From: a virus
Strand: one strand, 5' to 3'
IMG/VR virus record: IMGVR_UViG_3300010396_000007
Location: 34,678 to 98,677 of that record
Length of the DNA stretch: 64,000 nucleotides
Below, piece by piece: positions 56,862 to 63,542 of the stretch. The stretch's first letter is position 1. Every line of letters begins with the position of its first letter. Below the pieces are notes generated by a model. The model worked only from the letters and a program-made list of their open reading frames with translations. It did no database searches and had not been told where the DNA came from. The position numbers and the translations under genes were made by a program.

Positions 56862-57907
56862 ATGGAAATAACGGAATTAAGCAGTATGGCAGCATCGTAG
56901 AAAAGACAGTTTTGCTCCGTGTATCATTCCGTACCATCGGCAATTCTCGCAAAGTGAATACACGGAGCTTACTAAAGCTCTCCCCTGCCGCTAATGGGGC
57001 ATTACTGAAAATTCAGAAAACCCTTTTTGAATCAAAAGAATTACAGGCAATTACCAAAGCAGATAACGAATTGCGCGCAACCCTGCATAATATGTGCGTC
57101 CCCTATGATATGGGGTTAGATTTACTTCCCCGTCAAAGCGTAGACAATGCGCGCGCGATTATGATTGAATACCGGGGAACCCGTAAGGAGCTTGTCAACG
57201 TATTTGTGGCAGCATACCCCGAATTGCAAAAAGCTACAGAGGATAGGTGCATTATCCTTGCCTCAGAGCTTGGAATTCCCGTGGAATACCTTTATAACCC
57301 TGCCGATTATCCCCCGGTTGAGTATGTTGCAGGCAAATTCGGGTTTGATTGGGATTTCCTTGAATTGACGGTCCCTGATGAGCTTAAGATGAGCGGAAAA
57401 TTCCAAGAGGCATCTGAGGAATTAGCGTCTAAGATTTCGAACGTTACCGAGGAAATCACGCTGGTAATGCGTCAAAGCTTGCTAGAGCTTGTAACGCACC
57501 TTAAGCAAGCATTGGAACCCTCTACCGATGGCAAGCAAAAAAGGTTGCACGCCACTACGGTCACTAACTTGCAAGATTTTCTCGCAACCCTCCCAAGCAG
57601 AAACATTACCGGGGATACAGAGCTTGAAAAGCTTGCAGGGGAGGTTAGCAAGCTCATTACCCCCGGAGTCAATACGGATATCCTCAAAAAGGATGAAGCT
57701 TTCAAAGCTAGCGTTATTGAGTCCATGGGCAATGTAGCAGGGGAACTAACTAAACTGGTAGAGATAGTACCGGGAAGAAAATTTAGGGGGGCAGGGGCGA
57801 AACCCATTACCCCCGTCTCTACCCCGGTAGAGTCTACCCCAGAGATACCCCTGCAAGATTTGCTTATCCCGTCCGATGAAACCCTTGCGCAAGTAATGCA
57901 GGGGTAA
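56862..57907 (+). CDS. DUF3150-like phage protein, start uncertain (frameshift)
   Basis: The main frame gives 331 residues from TTG 56912 (LLRVSFRTIGNSRKV ...). In the same frame the sequence is coding-like further up (IVEKTVLLRVSF) to a stop at 56855-56857, with no ATG. The only ribosome site (GAGAGGACGGG) serves ATG 56862, which is out of frame and stops at 56900. So either a frameshift joins them or a base is wrong. The protein is helical with PYDMGLDLLPRQSVDNARAI and GRKFR at 288-292. DUF3150 likeness is weak. Confidence 0.6.
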
Positions 57908-57930
57908 ATTCTCTCAATTGCAGTACCTAA

Positions 57931-57959
57931 CCCCCGGATAATACCGGGGGTTGTTTTTT
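57931..57959 (+). terminator. Rho-independent terminator
   Basis: CCCCCGG, loop ATAATA, CCGGGGG, then TTGTTTTTT. Ends the ATPase operon. Confidence 0.9.
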
Positions 57960-58268
57960 GTGCTAACAATGCCCCTAGAAACGCGCGCTGTAAAAAAGTG
58001 ATACCTAGGTATCACCCATGCCCTATCGACGCAAATAAACCGTTTTATCTTGCGAAGAATTCACGCTATTTGGAATAGGTTTTATGCAATGGGCAGGGTT
58101 GAATCTAGTAAAGCGATTCAGTAAAGACTTTACTAAATACTTTACTAAAACGATTTTCTAATTCTAATCGGATTCCGGGGTTTGCTAGGGTAATTCCTTA
58201 TACAGTAATGTCACATGGAACATGCTGGTACTAGTGTGGTACTCATGGTACTACCCAGAAAGTTGTAT
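57960..58268. other. Gene-free control region with operator half-sites
   Basis: AGTAAAGCGATTCAGTAAAGACTTTACT (given here only as position 58107-58134) continues the 52.7-kb repeat family, with further CTTTACTAAA units to 58160. GGTACT occurs three times near 58225-58250. No gene seen. Confidence 0.5.
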
Positions 58269-58297
58269 TTGCATTCTGTAAAAGCTCATGGTACTCT
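58269..58297 (+). promoter_or_regulatory. Promoter, TTGCAT-N17-TACTCT
   Basis: TTGCAT (58269-58274), 17-nt spacer ending ATGG, TACTCT (58292-58297). The next gene at 58319 has GAGG. Nearly the same layout recurs at 58649. Confidence 0.7.
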
Positions 58298-58318
58298 GAT
58301 TATGCAAGTGAGGACAGC

Positions 58319-58489
58319 ATGAGCAAAACGGAAAAGCTAATCGTATTGGATACGCTAGCGAGCACACTAGGGTTGCTCAATAGCCTAAATATGGAAGATT
58401 TAACCCCGTTGCAGCAAGTAATGCTGCCGATTGTTCGTCTCGACTTGGAAACTTCGCACAAGATTGTATTGGAAGAGGTAATAACATGA
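58319..58489 (+). CDS. Small hypothetical helical protein
   Basis: 56 residues (MSKTEKLIVLDTLASTLGLL at the start), Leu-rich amphipathic. ATG behind GAGGACAGC; overlaps the next gene as ATGA. Confidence 0.62.
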   Translation: MSKTEKLIVLDTLASTLGLLNSLNMEDLTPLQQVMLPIVRLDLETSHKIVLEEVIT

Positions 58490-58635
58490 CTCCTAAAAAG
58501 TTTAGCGCAGTAACGCAAGTTAAAATGATTAGCAGGCAAGTTATCGGGGTTGTCCCTGCTACAACCTTTGTACCTAACAAGAAGCGCAAGCCTCTCAAAC
58601 ATGTGAAACGCGAGCGCGATTCATGGCAGTACTAA
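58486..58635 (+). CDS. Small basic hypothetical protein
   Basis: 49 residues, starting MTPKKFSAVTQVKM; the second half is very basic (NKKRKPLKHVKRERD), suggesting nucleic-acid binding. Coupled to the previous gene. Confidence 0.58.
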   Translation: MTPKKFSAVTQVKMISRQVIGVVPATTFVPNKKRKPLKHVKRERDSWQY

Positions 58636-58648
58636 CTCGAAAGTTGTA

Positions 58649-58677
58649 TTGAGTACCGGGGAACATTCTGGTACTCT
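58649..58677 (+). promoter_or_regulatory. Promoter, TTGAGT-N17-TACTCT
   Basis: TTGAGT (58649-58654), 17-nt spacer ending CTGG, TACTCT (58672-58677), then GATC. Sequence around it (AAAGTTGTATT ... GGTACTCTGAT) repeats that of the promoter at 58269. Confidence 0.68.
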
Positions 58678-58695
58678 GATCGAAAGTGAGGACAC

Positions 58696-58899
58696 ATGGA
58701 AGCTACAATGATTGCCCGTAAGGTCACAAAGAACTTTACGACCTATGGCGAAGCGGTTTCTTTTCAGGATGGCGTTAATGCCGCACTGGGGTTGCTTGGA
58801 AGTGACGCGACAGTGACGTTAGGTAATATTCTTCCATTGGAAGTATCAGGTTACACCACAACTATTACCGCAGAGCAGGATTTCCGGGAGGACTTGTGA
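58696..58899 (+). CDS. Small hypothetical protein
   Basis: 67 residues (MEATMIARKVTKNFTTYGEA), mixed alpha/beta. GAGGAC ribosome site. ATGA-type overlap with the next gene. Confidence 0.6.
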   Translation: MEATMIARKVTKNFTTYGEAVSFQDGVNAALGLLGSDATVTLGNILPLEVSGYTTTITAEQDFREDL

Positions 58900-59081
58900 C
58901 ATACGAATTAGCACGAGTGAGGGCGCAGGTACTAGCGAATAGGTTACAGCGTAAGGTTTCCGTGTATCGCTCCGACTATGGTACAAACCCTTATCATGCA
59001 TCGCACATTATCCCAGTATGGGGCAAGCCTACCGGGGACCATTTTACCCCGGAGCCTCAGAAAGGCATGGATGGACTGTGA
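58896..59081 (+). CDS. Small hypothetical protein
   Basis: 61 residues (MTYELARVRAQVLANRLQRK), basic start and Pro/His-rich end. Coupled on both sides. Confidence 0.58.
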   Translation: MTYELARVRAQVLANRLQRKVSVYRSDYGTNPYHASHIIPVWGKPTGDHFTPEPQKGMDGL

Positions 59082-59191
59082 AAGCTCAAACTGTCAAAAC
59101 AGAAATCATGGGTATTCCTGTGGTACTTAAGGTACTGGGAAATACGACCAAACTGGTACGAGTGGAGGGTAAAAAACCTTATGCCCGATGA
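59078..59191 (+). CDS. Small hypothetical protein
   Basis: 37 residues from GTG 59078 overlapping the previous stop (GTGA): KAQTVKTEIMGIPVVLKVLG then a basic end. Looks like a tiny beta protein. Function unknown. Confidence 0.5.
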   Translation: MKAQTVKTEIMGIPVVLKVLGNTTKLVRVEGKKPYAR

Positions 59192-59242
59192 TGAAGATTT
59201 CACGAGAGAGGACGGCGATGACCCAGACTTCAACGAAATTTG
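59180..59242 (+). CDS. Possible acidic micro-protein
   Basis: 20 residues (MPDDEDFTREDGDDPDFNEI), very acidic. GGAGG lies 11 nt upstream. Overlaps both neighbours, so it may be incidental. Confidence 0.3.
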
Positions 59243-59505
59243 ACCGTGTAACATGGTTAGCCGAAATCCTTGCTATCCTTGATGAGTCACAGGGAATTCG
59301 AGAGCGCTTGGATGAACTTAATAAGCGCGTGCAACGTTGTTCTCCGGTATTATCTTTAGGTCCTTCTATTAGGAATCTTCTGTTAGTAGAAAAGATTCTG
59401 GGGGATGCAGTGGATAATGATTTAGCAGAAACGGCCAAAAATCTTTCAAAGATTTCCACAGAAAAAAGCAAAAAAGTAGTTGACAATCAACCAGAAGATT
59501 GGTAA
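59218..59505 (+). CDS. Hypothetical helical protein
   Basis: 95 residues from ATG 59218 behind GAGAGGACGGC (an earlier ATG at 59188 is possible). Helical (FDRVTWLAEILAILDESQGI) with a charged C-terminus whose codons hold the next promoter's -35. Confidence 0.6.
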   Translation: MTQTSTKFDRVTWLAEILAILDESQGIRERLDELNKRVQRCSPVLSLGPSIRNLLLVEKILGDAVDNDLAETAKNLSKISTEKSKKVVDNQPEDW

Positions 59506-59508
59506 AGT
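59480..59508 (+). promoter_or_regulatory. Sigma70-type promoter
   Basis: TTGACA (59480-59485), 17-nt spacer ending TTGG, TAAAGT (59503-59508). Transcription should begin near 59515, 165 nt before the next well-supported gene. Confidence 0.78.
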
Positions 59509-59514
59509 TAGGAC

Positions 59515-59680
59515 ATCAAAGGAGAGGAAACCTAGAGCATCCCGGAGATAGGGACCGAACCTAATAACTATGCACTGTAGCCAAGCAATCGACAGCTATG
59601 GAGGGGTTATGATACCGAGCAGGGAAAGCCTGCTGATGGGGACAGACGGAATTAGTCCCCTGATCTGAAAGAGAGGGAAT
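59515..59680 (+). ncRNA. Transcribed leader or small RNA, with a possible 32-codon frame
   Basis: The promoter at 59480 leads into 165 nt without a supported gene. A frame from ATG 59570 (MHCSQAIDSYGGVMIPSR...) ends at TGA 59668 but has no ribosome site. It closes with the hairpin-TGATCT element 5 (GGGGAC/GTCCCC, TGATCT 59661-59666) before ATG 59681. Either a structured 5' leader or a small RNA. Confidence 0.45.
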
Positions 59681-59797
59681 ATGGGCTGGAAAGAAACGTT
59701 GTATCGTGGCACACTCCACGTACTCTATTCGCTCGCAGGGTTGAGCTTGATATACGGGTTGCTCTTACCTGCAATCTTTACACATGGAGGGCGGTAA
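59681..59797 (+). CDS. 38-residue membrane peptide
   Basis: MGWKETLYRGTLHVLYSLAG then a hydrophobic LSLIYGLLLPAIF segment. GAGAGGGA ribosome site. TAATG overlap with the next gene. Confidence 0.65.
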   Translation: MGWKETLYRGTLHVLYSLAGLSLIYGLLLPAIFTHGGR

Positions 59798-60102
59798 TGC
59801 CGAGTCTTACAGGACAAACATTAGTAGCATTGATAGAATCATCTGGATTTGAGCCAAGCTCTTACAGTGGGGGCGGAATGTATGGTAAGGAATGCGTATC
59901 TGTACGGGGAGTACGGGGAGATGTTACTCCATGGGATGTGGCGTGGAATCTTGCCATGACGGTGCAGGATGAGCACGAGGGCAGCATTTATATACCAGAG
60001 CCGCGCATTGACTCTCTTGGACTGGGAGTAATTATATACTGGCCTAGTGTCGAATGGCCTAAAGAAACCGGGAACGATAATGCGGAGGGTGGCAATGGCT
60101 AA
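59797..60102 (+). CDS. Hypothetical protein
   Basis: 101 residues (MPSLTGQTLVALIESSGFEP at the start), Gly-rich loop GGGMYGKECVSVRG, acidic end. No family recognised. Confidence 0.6.
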   Translation: MPSLTGQTLVALIESSGFEPSSYSGGGMYGKECVSVRGVRGDVTPWDVAWNLAMTVQDEHEGSIYIPEPRIDSLGLGVIIYWPSVEWPKETGNDNAEGGNG

Positions 60103-60271
60103 CGTGTACGCAGTACTCAGAACCCGTTTGCAGGATGTGAACCGTCCTATCGTGTGCTCGCTAGATGATGAAGAGGACGAACCCAGAGAGGCTAACCCGG
60201 AGCATGATTGGGTTGCATTGGAACTTTTTGTAGGATTCATTATCGTTCTAACCATGCTCTGTAACGTGTAA
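60095..60271 (+). CDS. Small C-terminally anchored membrane protein
   Basis: 58 residues from ATG 60095 behind GGAGGG. Charged, acidic first part (DDEEDEPREANPEHD) and a terminal membrane segment (LELFVGFIIVLTMLCNV), tail-anchored topology. Confidence 0.62.
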   Translation: MANVYAVLRTRLQDVNRPIVCSLDDEEDEPREANPEHDWVALELFVGFIIVLTMLCNV

Positions 60272-60387
60272 CACTAAAAGGGGATTGTCCCGAGAGGGTA
60301 ATGAGACTAGGATGCTTCCTAGACAGTCCCCGACAAAAACAAACTCTGGTACTAGCGATCTGTAAAAATCTTTCTAGGAGAATGACC

Positions 60388-60585
60388 ATGGATAAGACAG
60401 CATTGGAAACGACAGAGAGCATCTTGGGGCATATCGTGGCGAGTGGCAAAGGTGAGGACAGTGACCCACGCGGGGATTACTCTAAGGCATACAGCGAGGC
60501 TTTTACCCTTGTCGCAGCCGCGCAGAGTGTGGTGAGGGCAGAGCAAAACCTGCAACACATTGTCAGCGCATACAAGGCGCTGTAA
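60388..60585 (+). CDS. Small hypothetical helical protein
   Basis: 65 residues from ATG 60388, 8 nt after AGGAG (ATG 60382 is nearer but too close). Helical (FTLVAAAQSVVRAEQNLQHIV). The 116-bp gap before it holds a GGGGA...TCCCC hairpin. Confidence 0.6.
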   Translation: MDKTALETTESILGHIVASGKGEDSDPRGDYSKAYSEAFTLVAAAQSVVRAEQNLQHIVSAYKAL

Positions 60586-60590
60586 AACCT

Positions 60591-60612
60591 AGGGGCGCAA
60601 TGCCCCTGATCT
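60591..60612 (+). promoter_or_regulatory. Hairpin-TGATCT element 6
   Basis: AGGGGC/GCCCCT stem running into TGATCT, one base before the next ATG, so the element could mask the start. Confidence 0.6.
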
Positions 60613-60613
60613 T

Positions 60614-60856
60614 ATGCTAACCTGCATTCATTGTGAGCAAGCGATACGTCCACCGGAGCCGAACACGGATGAGACTTACTATCGCCACATCGAAACAAAT
60701 CAAATAGGCTGCTATGAGTGGGGACAGGAGCCATATGCAGAACCGAGTGAGGGAGCTTTCACGGATTATGTTGCAGAGCTTCCTATTAGTAAGACTAAGG
60801 ACGTAAAGGTTGCAGTAAAAGTTATTACCCCAAGCAAAGGACGGAAATTCAGATGA
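60614..60856 (+). CDS. Small zinc-binding protein ending GRKFR
   Basis: 80 residues. CIHCEQAIRPP at the N-terminus and GCYEW later suggest a zinc knuckle. The C-terminus is TPSKGRKFR, the motif shared with other right-arm proteins. ATGA overlap with the next gene. Confidence 0.65.
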   Translation: MLTCIHCEQAIRPPEPNTDETYYRHIETNQIGCYEWGQEPYAEPSEGAFTDYVAELPISKTKDVKVAVKVITPSKGRKFR

Positions 60857-61014
60857 GCAGTGAAGTAATCCAAGCATTCTTGGACAGCGATTACAGCGAT
60901 GCTATTGATATTGTGGAGCATCTTGACAACGACCAGCGTTTAGCCCTATCGCTTGCTCTGGAAAGATTTAGCGAAGCGCTAGACGAAACCAGACGCGAGA
61001 GAGGGGTTGCGTGA
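60853..61014 (+). CDS. Small acidic helical protein
   Basis: 53 residues (MSSEVIQAFLDSDYSDAIDI at the start), Asp/Glu/Leu-rich helices. Coupled to the previous gene. Confidence 0.6.
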   Translation: MSSEVIQAFLDSDYSDAIDIVEHLDNDQRLALSLALERFSEALDETRRERGVA

Positions 61015-61076
61015 GAATACTTTACGAGTTTCGCATCGGCAGTGATAAGGTAATTGTTTTTAAACCGAGCAAGTAA
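61011..61076 (+). CDS. Possible 21-residue peptide
   Basis: GTG 61011 overlaps the previous stop (GTGA): RILYEFRIGSDKVIVFKPSK. Beta-like. May be a genuine micro-protein. Confidence 0.4.
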   Translation: MRILYEFRIGSDKVIVFKPSK

Positions 61077-61084
61077 CTTTTCAC

Positions 61085-61114
61085 TTGACACTCAACAAAT
61101 CCATGTGGTACTAA
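61085..61114 (+). promoter_or_regulatory. Sigma70-type promoter
   Basis: TTGACA (61085-61090), 18-nt spacer ending TGTGG, TACTAA (61109-61114). Precedes the GTG at 61137 with its GGAGG. Confidence 0.7.
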
Positions 61115-61136
61115 TAGTAATGAATGGAGGATACAA

Positions 61137-61418
61137 GTGTTTGTAGGAATTGATTTTCCAAGTTTGTTTGACAAGGATAACTTTACACTGCGTCGTACTA
61201 CCGGGCATAACATGCACGACCCGGAAAGCTTTATCACAGGTAAGGAACTTGCGCAGGGTTATACCTATACAAATTCCCGCAGGAATTGGGCAAATGAGAA
61301 ACATTATCTTGCGGCAGTTGTCGGATTCCTTACCCTTGAGGAGATAGCAAAGACCGCTCCGCGCATCTCCTATATGCCTGAATGGATTTCAACGGCAGTA
61401 CCGGAGAGTGCGCTGTGA
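61137..61418 (+). CDS. Hypothetical protein
   Basis: 93 residues from GTG 61137 behind GGAGG (MFVGIDFPSLFDKDNFTLRR). No recognised domain. GTGA overlap with the next. Confidence 0.6.
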   Translation: MFVGIDFPSLFDKDNFTLRRTTGHNMHDPESFITGKELAQGYTYTNSRRNWANEKHYLAAVVGFLTLEEIAKTAPRISYMPEWISTAVPESAL

Positions 61419-61519
61419 CCGTCGAAACGTTAGTACATGGTCCCAAAGAGTTTGCAGTAACCTTGCAGTATAAGGAACTTGCGCAACCTATCACCGAAAC
61501 CTTTTATACGGAGGATTGA
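61415..61519 (+). CDS. Small hypothetical protein
   Basis: 34 residues from GTG 61415 (TVETLVHGPKEFAVTLQYKE). Coupled to the previous gene. A short frame without a standard start (ELEAFLKGIEIASHYMGA...) follows in the gap to 61598. Confidence 0.48.
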   Translation: MTVETLVHGPKEFAVTLQYKELAQPITETFYTED

Positions 61520-61597
61520 GTTAGAAGCATTCCTCAAAGGCATCGAAATTGCTTCGCATTATATGGGAGCACCAACCCTAATACACAAGGTATTTCC

Positions 61598-61849
61598 ATG
61601 ATTCGAATTATCACCGAGGACAAAAACCGGGAAGGAATATATCGTATCCTTAGTAACCATGCGGCAGATAGCTTTACAGTAATCCCTGCCGTGGGGTTTT
61701 GGAAAGGCGAAAAAGAGAATGCGCTTGTTATCGAGATAGTAGGCGCATCTCTTGAGACTGGTACTGCCATCGCGCAATCCATCAAAGGATGGAACCAACA
61801 GGAAACTGTACTGGTACAGTATATACCAGTAGAATCGAGATTCGTGTGA
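61598..61849 (+). CDS. Hypothetical protein
   Basis: 83 residues (MIRIITEDKNREGIYRILSN), alpha/beta, acidic. No family recognised. Confidence 0.6.
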   Translation: MIRIITEDKNREGIYRILSNHAADSFTVIPAVGFWKGEKENALVIEIVGASLETGTAIAQSIKGWNQQETVLVQYIPVESRFV

Positions 61850-62007
61850 AAGTGTATCAAGTACGCATTGGCGGCAGTGGGTCAATCCAAGAGCAGATTT
61901 ACCGTCTCATTGCCGAGAGTCTGGACGCAGCCGAGCAGTCAGCAGTATTCGGCCACGATGTAGCTATTCACGGACCTATCAGCTATATTGCAGTTAGTGT
62001 AGCCTAG
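61846..62007 (+). CDS. Small hypothetical protein
   Basis: 53 residues from GTG 61846 overlapping the previous stop (KVYQVRIGGSGSIQEQIYRL). Longer frame from 61789 is rejected as overlapping. Confidence 0.58.
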   Translation: MKVYQVRIGGSGSIQEQIYRLIAESLDAAEQSAVFGHDVAIHGPISYIAVSVA

Positions 62008-62016
62008 AGGTAGAGA

Positions 62017-62187
62017 ATGGAAAAACCTTGTAATTGTGGCGTATCAACGAATATTGCCGACGAGATTTCATGTGGTACTGGGGAACTGGACTTTAATGGA
62101 TTCTGGGAATTCCCGTGTACTCATGGTCTAGAGGAATATTTCGAAGCTAAGTTGAAAGAAGACAAAGAAAATAAAACGGGGCAGTAA
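62017..62187 (+). CDS. Small Cys-containing hypothetical protein
   Basis: 56 residues (MEKPCNCGVSTNIADEISCG), three to four Cys, acidic end. ATG behind AGAGGTAGAG. Confidence 0.6.
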   Translation: MEKPCNCGVSTNIADEISCGTGELDFNGFWEFPCTHGLEEYFEAKLKEDKENKTGQ

Positions 62188-62198
62188 TGCCCTGATCT
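62179..62198 (+). promoter_or_regulatory. Hairpin-TGATCT element 7
   Basis: GGGCA/TGCCC overlapping the stop of the previous gene, then TGATCT. A second perfect hairpin, CTATGGGTTGC/GCAACCCATAG (62217-62227/62242-62252), follows. Confidence 0.55.
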
Positions 62199-62265
62199 GC
62201 CGAGCAAGGCGCTTCCCTATGGGTTGCGCGAGACTACAACCAGCAACCCATAGAGAGGAGCAGTG

Positions 62266-62463
62266 ATGACCGTTAAGCGTCCAAAGATTCATTGGAAGAA
62301 GTACCTTACCCGCAAGATGTTTATTCTTGCAGTGTTCGCGGTGGCGGGTTATACCATCGAACACTTTTTCCACATTTGGTTTCTTGGCAAGGGTGCGGAG
62401 TTTGCAGTTGCTACCATTGTCGAGCACACCATTTTCGATATCCCAATGGAAGGTGTAAGCTAA
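62266..62463 (+). CDS. Small membrane protein
   Basis: 65 residues from ATG 62266 behind GAGAGGAGC. Basic N-terminus, one membrane segment (MFILAVFAVAGYTIEHFF) and a second weaker one. TAATG overlap with the next gene. Confidence 0.62.
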   Translation: MTVKRPKIHWKKYLTRKMFILAVFAVAGYTIEHFFHIWFLGKGAEFAVATIVEHTIFDIPMEGVS

Positions 62464-62727
62464 TGCACATCGACCATCTGGAATTCGCGGAGCCTACAGA
62501 TATGTGCGAAATCCATGCGGGGACGTTCTACTGGACTTCCCCGCAAGGACAAGACACTGTGACGCAGAGTTTTACGTTAAGACGTTAAGACTTGCGCCGA
62601 TGATACGAACAAATCCAAGCGCGTTGATGACTTGAATGAGCAGATGACGGATGAGTGGTCTAACCTCATCTGTGAGGGTAACACTAACATTCGGTACGTT
62701 GAAATCGTACCTAACCCTATCTTCTAG
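62463..62727 (+). CDS. Hypothetical protein with apparent +1 frameshift
   Basis: The first frame (MHIDHLEFAEPTDMCEIHAG) ends at TAA 62586-62588. A coding-like frame in +1 (KTCADDTNKSKRVDDLNEQM ... VEIVPNPIF) runs from about 62581 to TAG 62725-62727 without its own start. The junction is CGT-TAA-GAC inside an ACGTTAAG tandem duplication (62574-62589). It could be a programmed +1 shift, a recent mutation or a sequence error. Confidence 0.55.
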
Positions 62728-62735
62728 GAGGACTC

Positions 62736-63206
62736 GTGGAAAAGTATTTTTACCATGGAACCATCGACAAGTTTGTCCCGGAAATTCTGTCCGAGGGATT
62801 GCAGCCAAAGAAGCAAAACGGATGGAATGCTTACATGGAAACGTTTTTCGGCAGCAAGATTAACCCTGCAAAAGATGATGTACCGGGGTTCGTGTATATG
62901 ACTTCTGACGAAGCGTGGGCTAACCGTTACGCTGAAGGGAAAGCAGCATACTTTCGTGCTAAACCGGGAACCCGTTTTACCATTGGGAGCCTTGAAATGC
63001 AAAAAGCATTAGATGCCCCGGTTATACCTGATGCAGTTGGTACTATCCTACGCATCAAAGCCGAGCCACAGATTTACTTTAATTTGGTGCGAGATGAGCG
63101 TGATTCTATGGGCCGCAAACTACACGGACACGTACCCCCGGAGCTAATCGAAGTGGACAAAAACCCGACTAAGCAGTTAGAGGGACTTGCAGCAGAGCTT
63201 TCCTAG
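62736..63206 (+). CDS. ADP-ribosyltransferase-like protein
   Basis: 156 residues from GTG 62736 behind TAGGAGG. YFYHGTIDKFVPEILSEGL, then VYMTSDEAWANRYAEG and later RIKAEPQIYFNL follow the layout of ART-fold enzymes (H-G-T, eGL, t-x-A...YA, final Glu region), as in tRNA 2'-phosphotransferase/PARP-like phage proteins. It may modify host proteins or nucleic acids with NAD. Specific catalytic residues are not certain. Confidence 0.62.
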   Translation: MEKYFYHGTIDKFVPEILSEGLQPKKQNGWNAYMETFFGSKINPAKDDVPGFVYMTSDEAWANRYAEGKAAYFRAKPGTRFTIGSLEMQKALDAPVIPDAVGTILRIKAEPQIYFNLVRDERDSMGRKLHGHVPPELIEVDKNPTKQLEGLAAELS

Positions 63207-63211
63207 CACTA

Positions 63212-63249
63212 CAGACTATAGCGCCCGACACAGGGTAGCAGTCTGATCT
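63212..63249 (+). promoter_or_regulatory. Hairpin-TGATCT element 8
   Basis: CAGACT/AGTCTG stem (63212-63217/63240-63245) running into TGATCT, 14 nt before the next ATG. Confidence 0.5.
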
Positions 63250-63263
63250 GAAAGGAATTAAGA

Positions 63264-63484
63264 ATGAACAACGTGAGGGTAAACACAAATCAAGGCAATG
63301 TAGAGTTGAAATGGGACAATAACGGCAGAGGTATTATTGATTCCGACGCTATCACAGCGTTCGAATGGGGGCATTGCCATAGCTTCGCCTAGAAGACACT
63401 GATATAGCAGCGGCTAAAGAATTTGCCGAGCAGTGTATATGCGCTGGAAAAGAAAAAATCGTCGCAGTGCTAGAAAGTGCTTGA
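63264..63484 (+). CDS. Hypothetical protein with apparent -1 frameshift
   Basis: ATG 63264 (MNNVRVNTNQGNVELKWDNN) reads to TAG 63390-63392. A coding-like frame (LRLEDTDIAAAKEFAEQ ... VAVLESA) runs from 63383 to TGA 63482-63484 in the -1 frame with no start of its own. The two parts together resemble one ~73-residue protein. Mutation, programmed shift or sequence error are all possible. Confidence 0.5.
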
Positions 63485-63509
63485 CAAAACGTAGCACATT
63501 TGGTACTAT
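63481..63509 (+). promoter_or_regulatory. Sigma70-type promoter
   Basis: TTGACA (63481-63486), overlapping the previous stop, 17-nt spacer ending TTGG, TACTAT (63504-63509). Confidence 0.8.
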
Positions 63510-63542
63510 AGAAAGCGTACAAGATACGCAGAAGGAAAGAGA

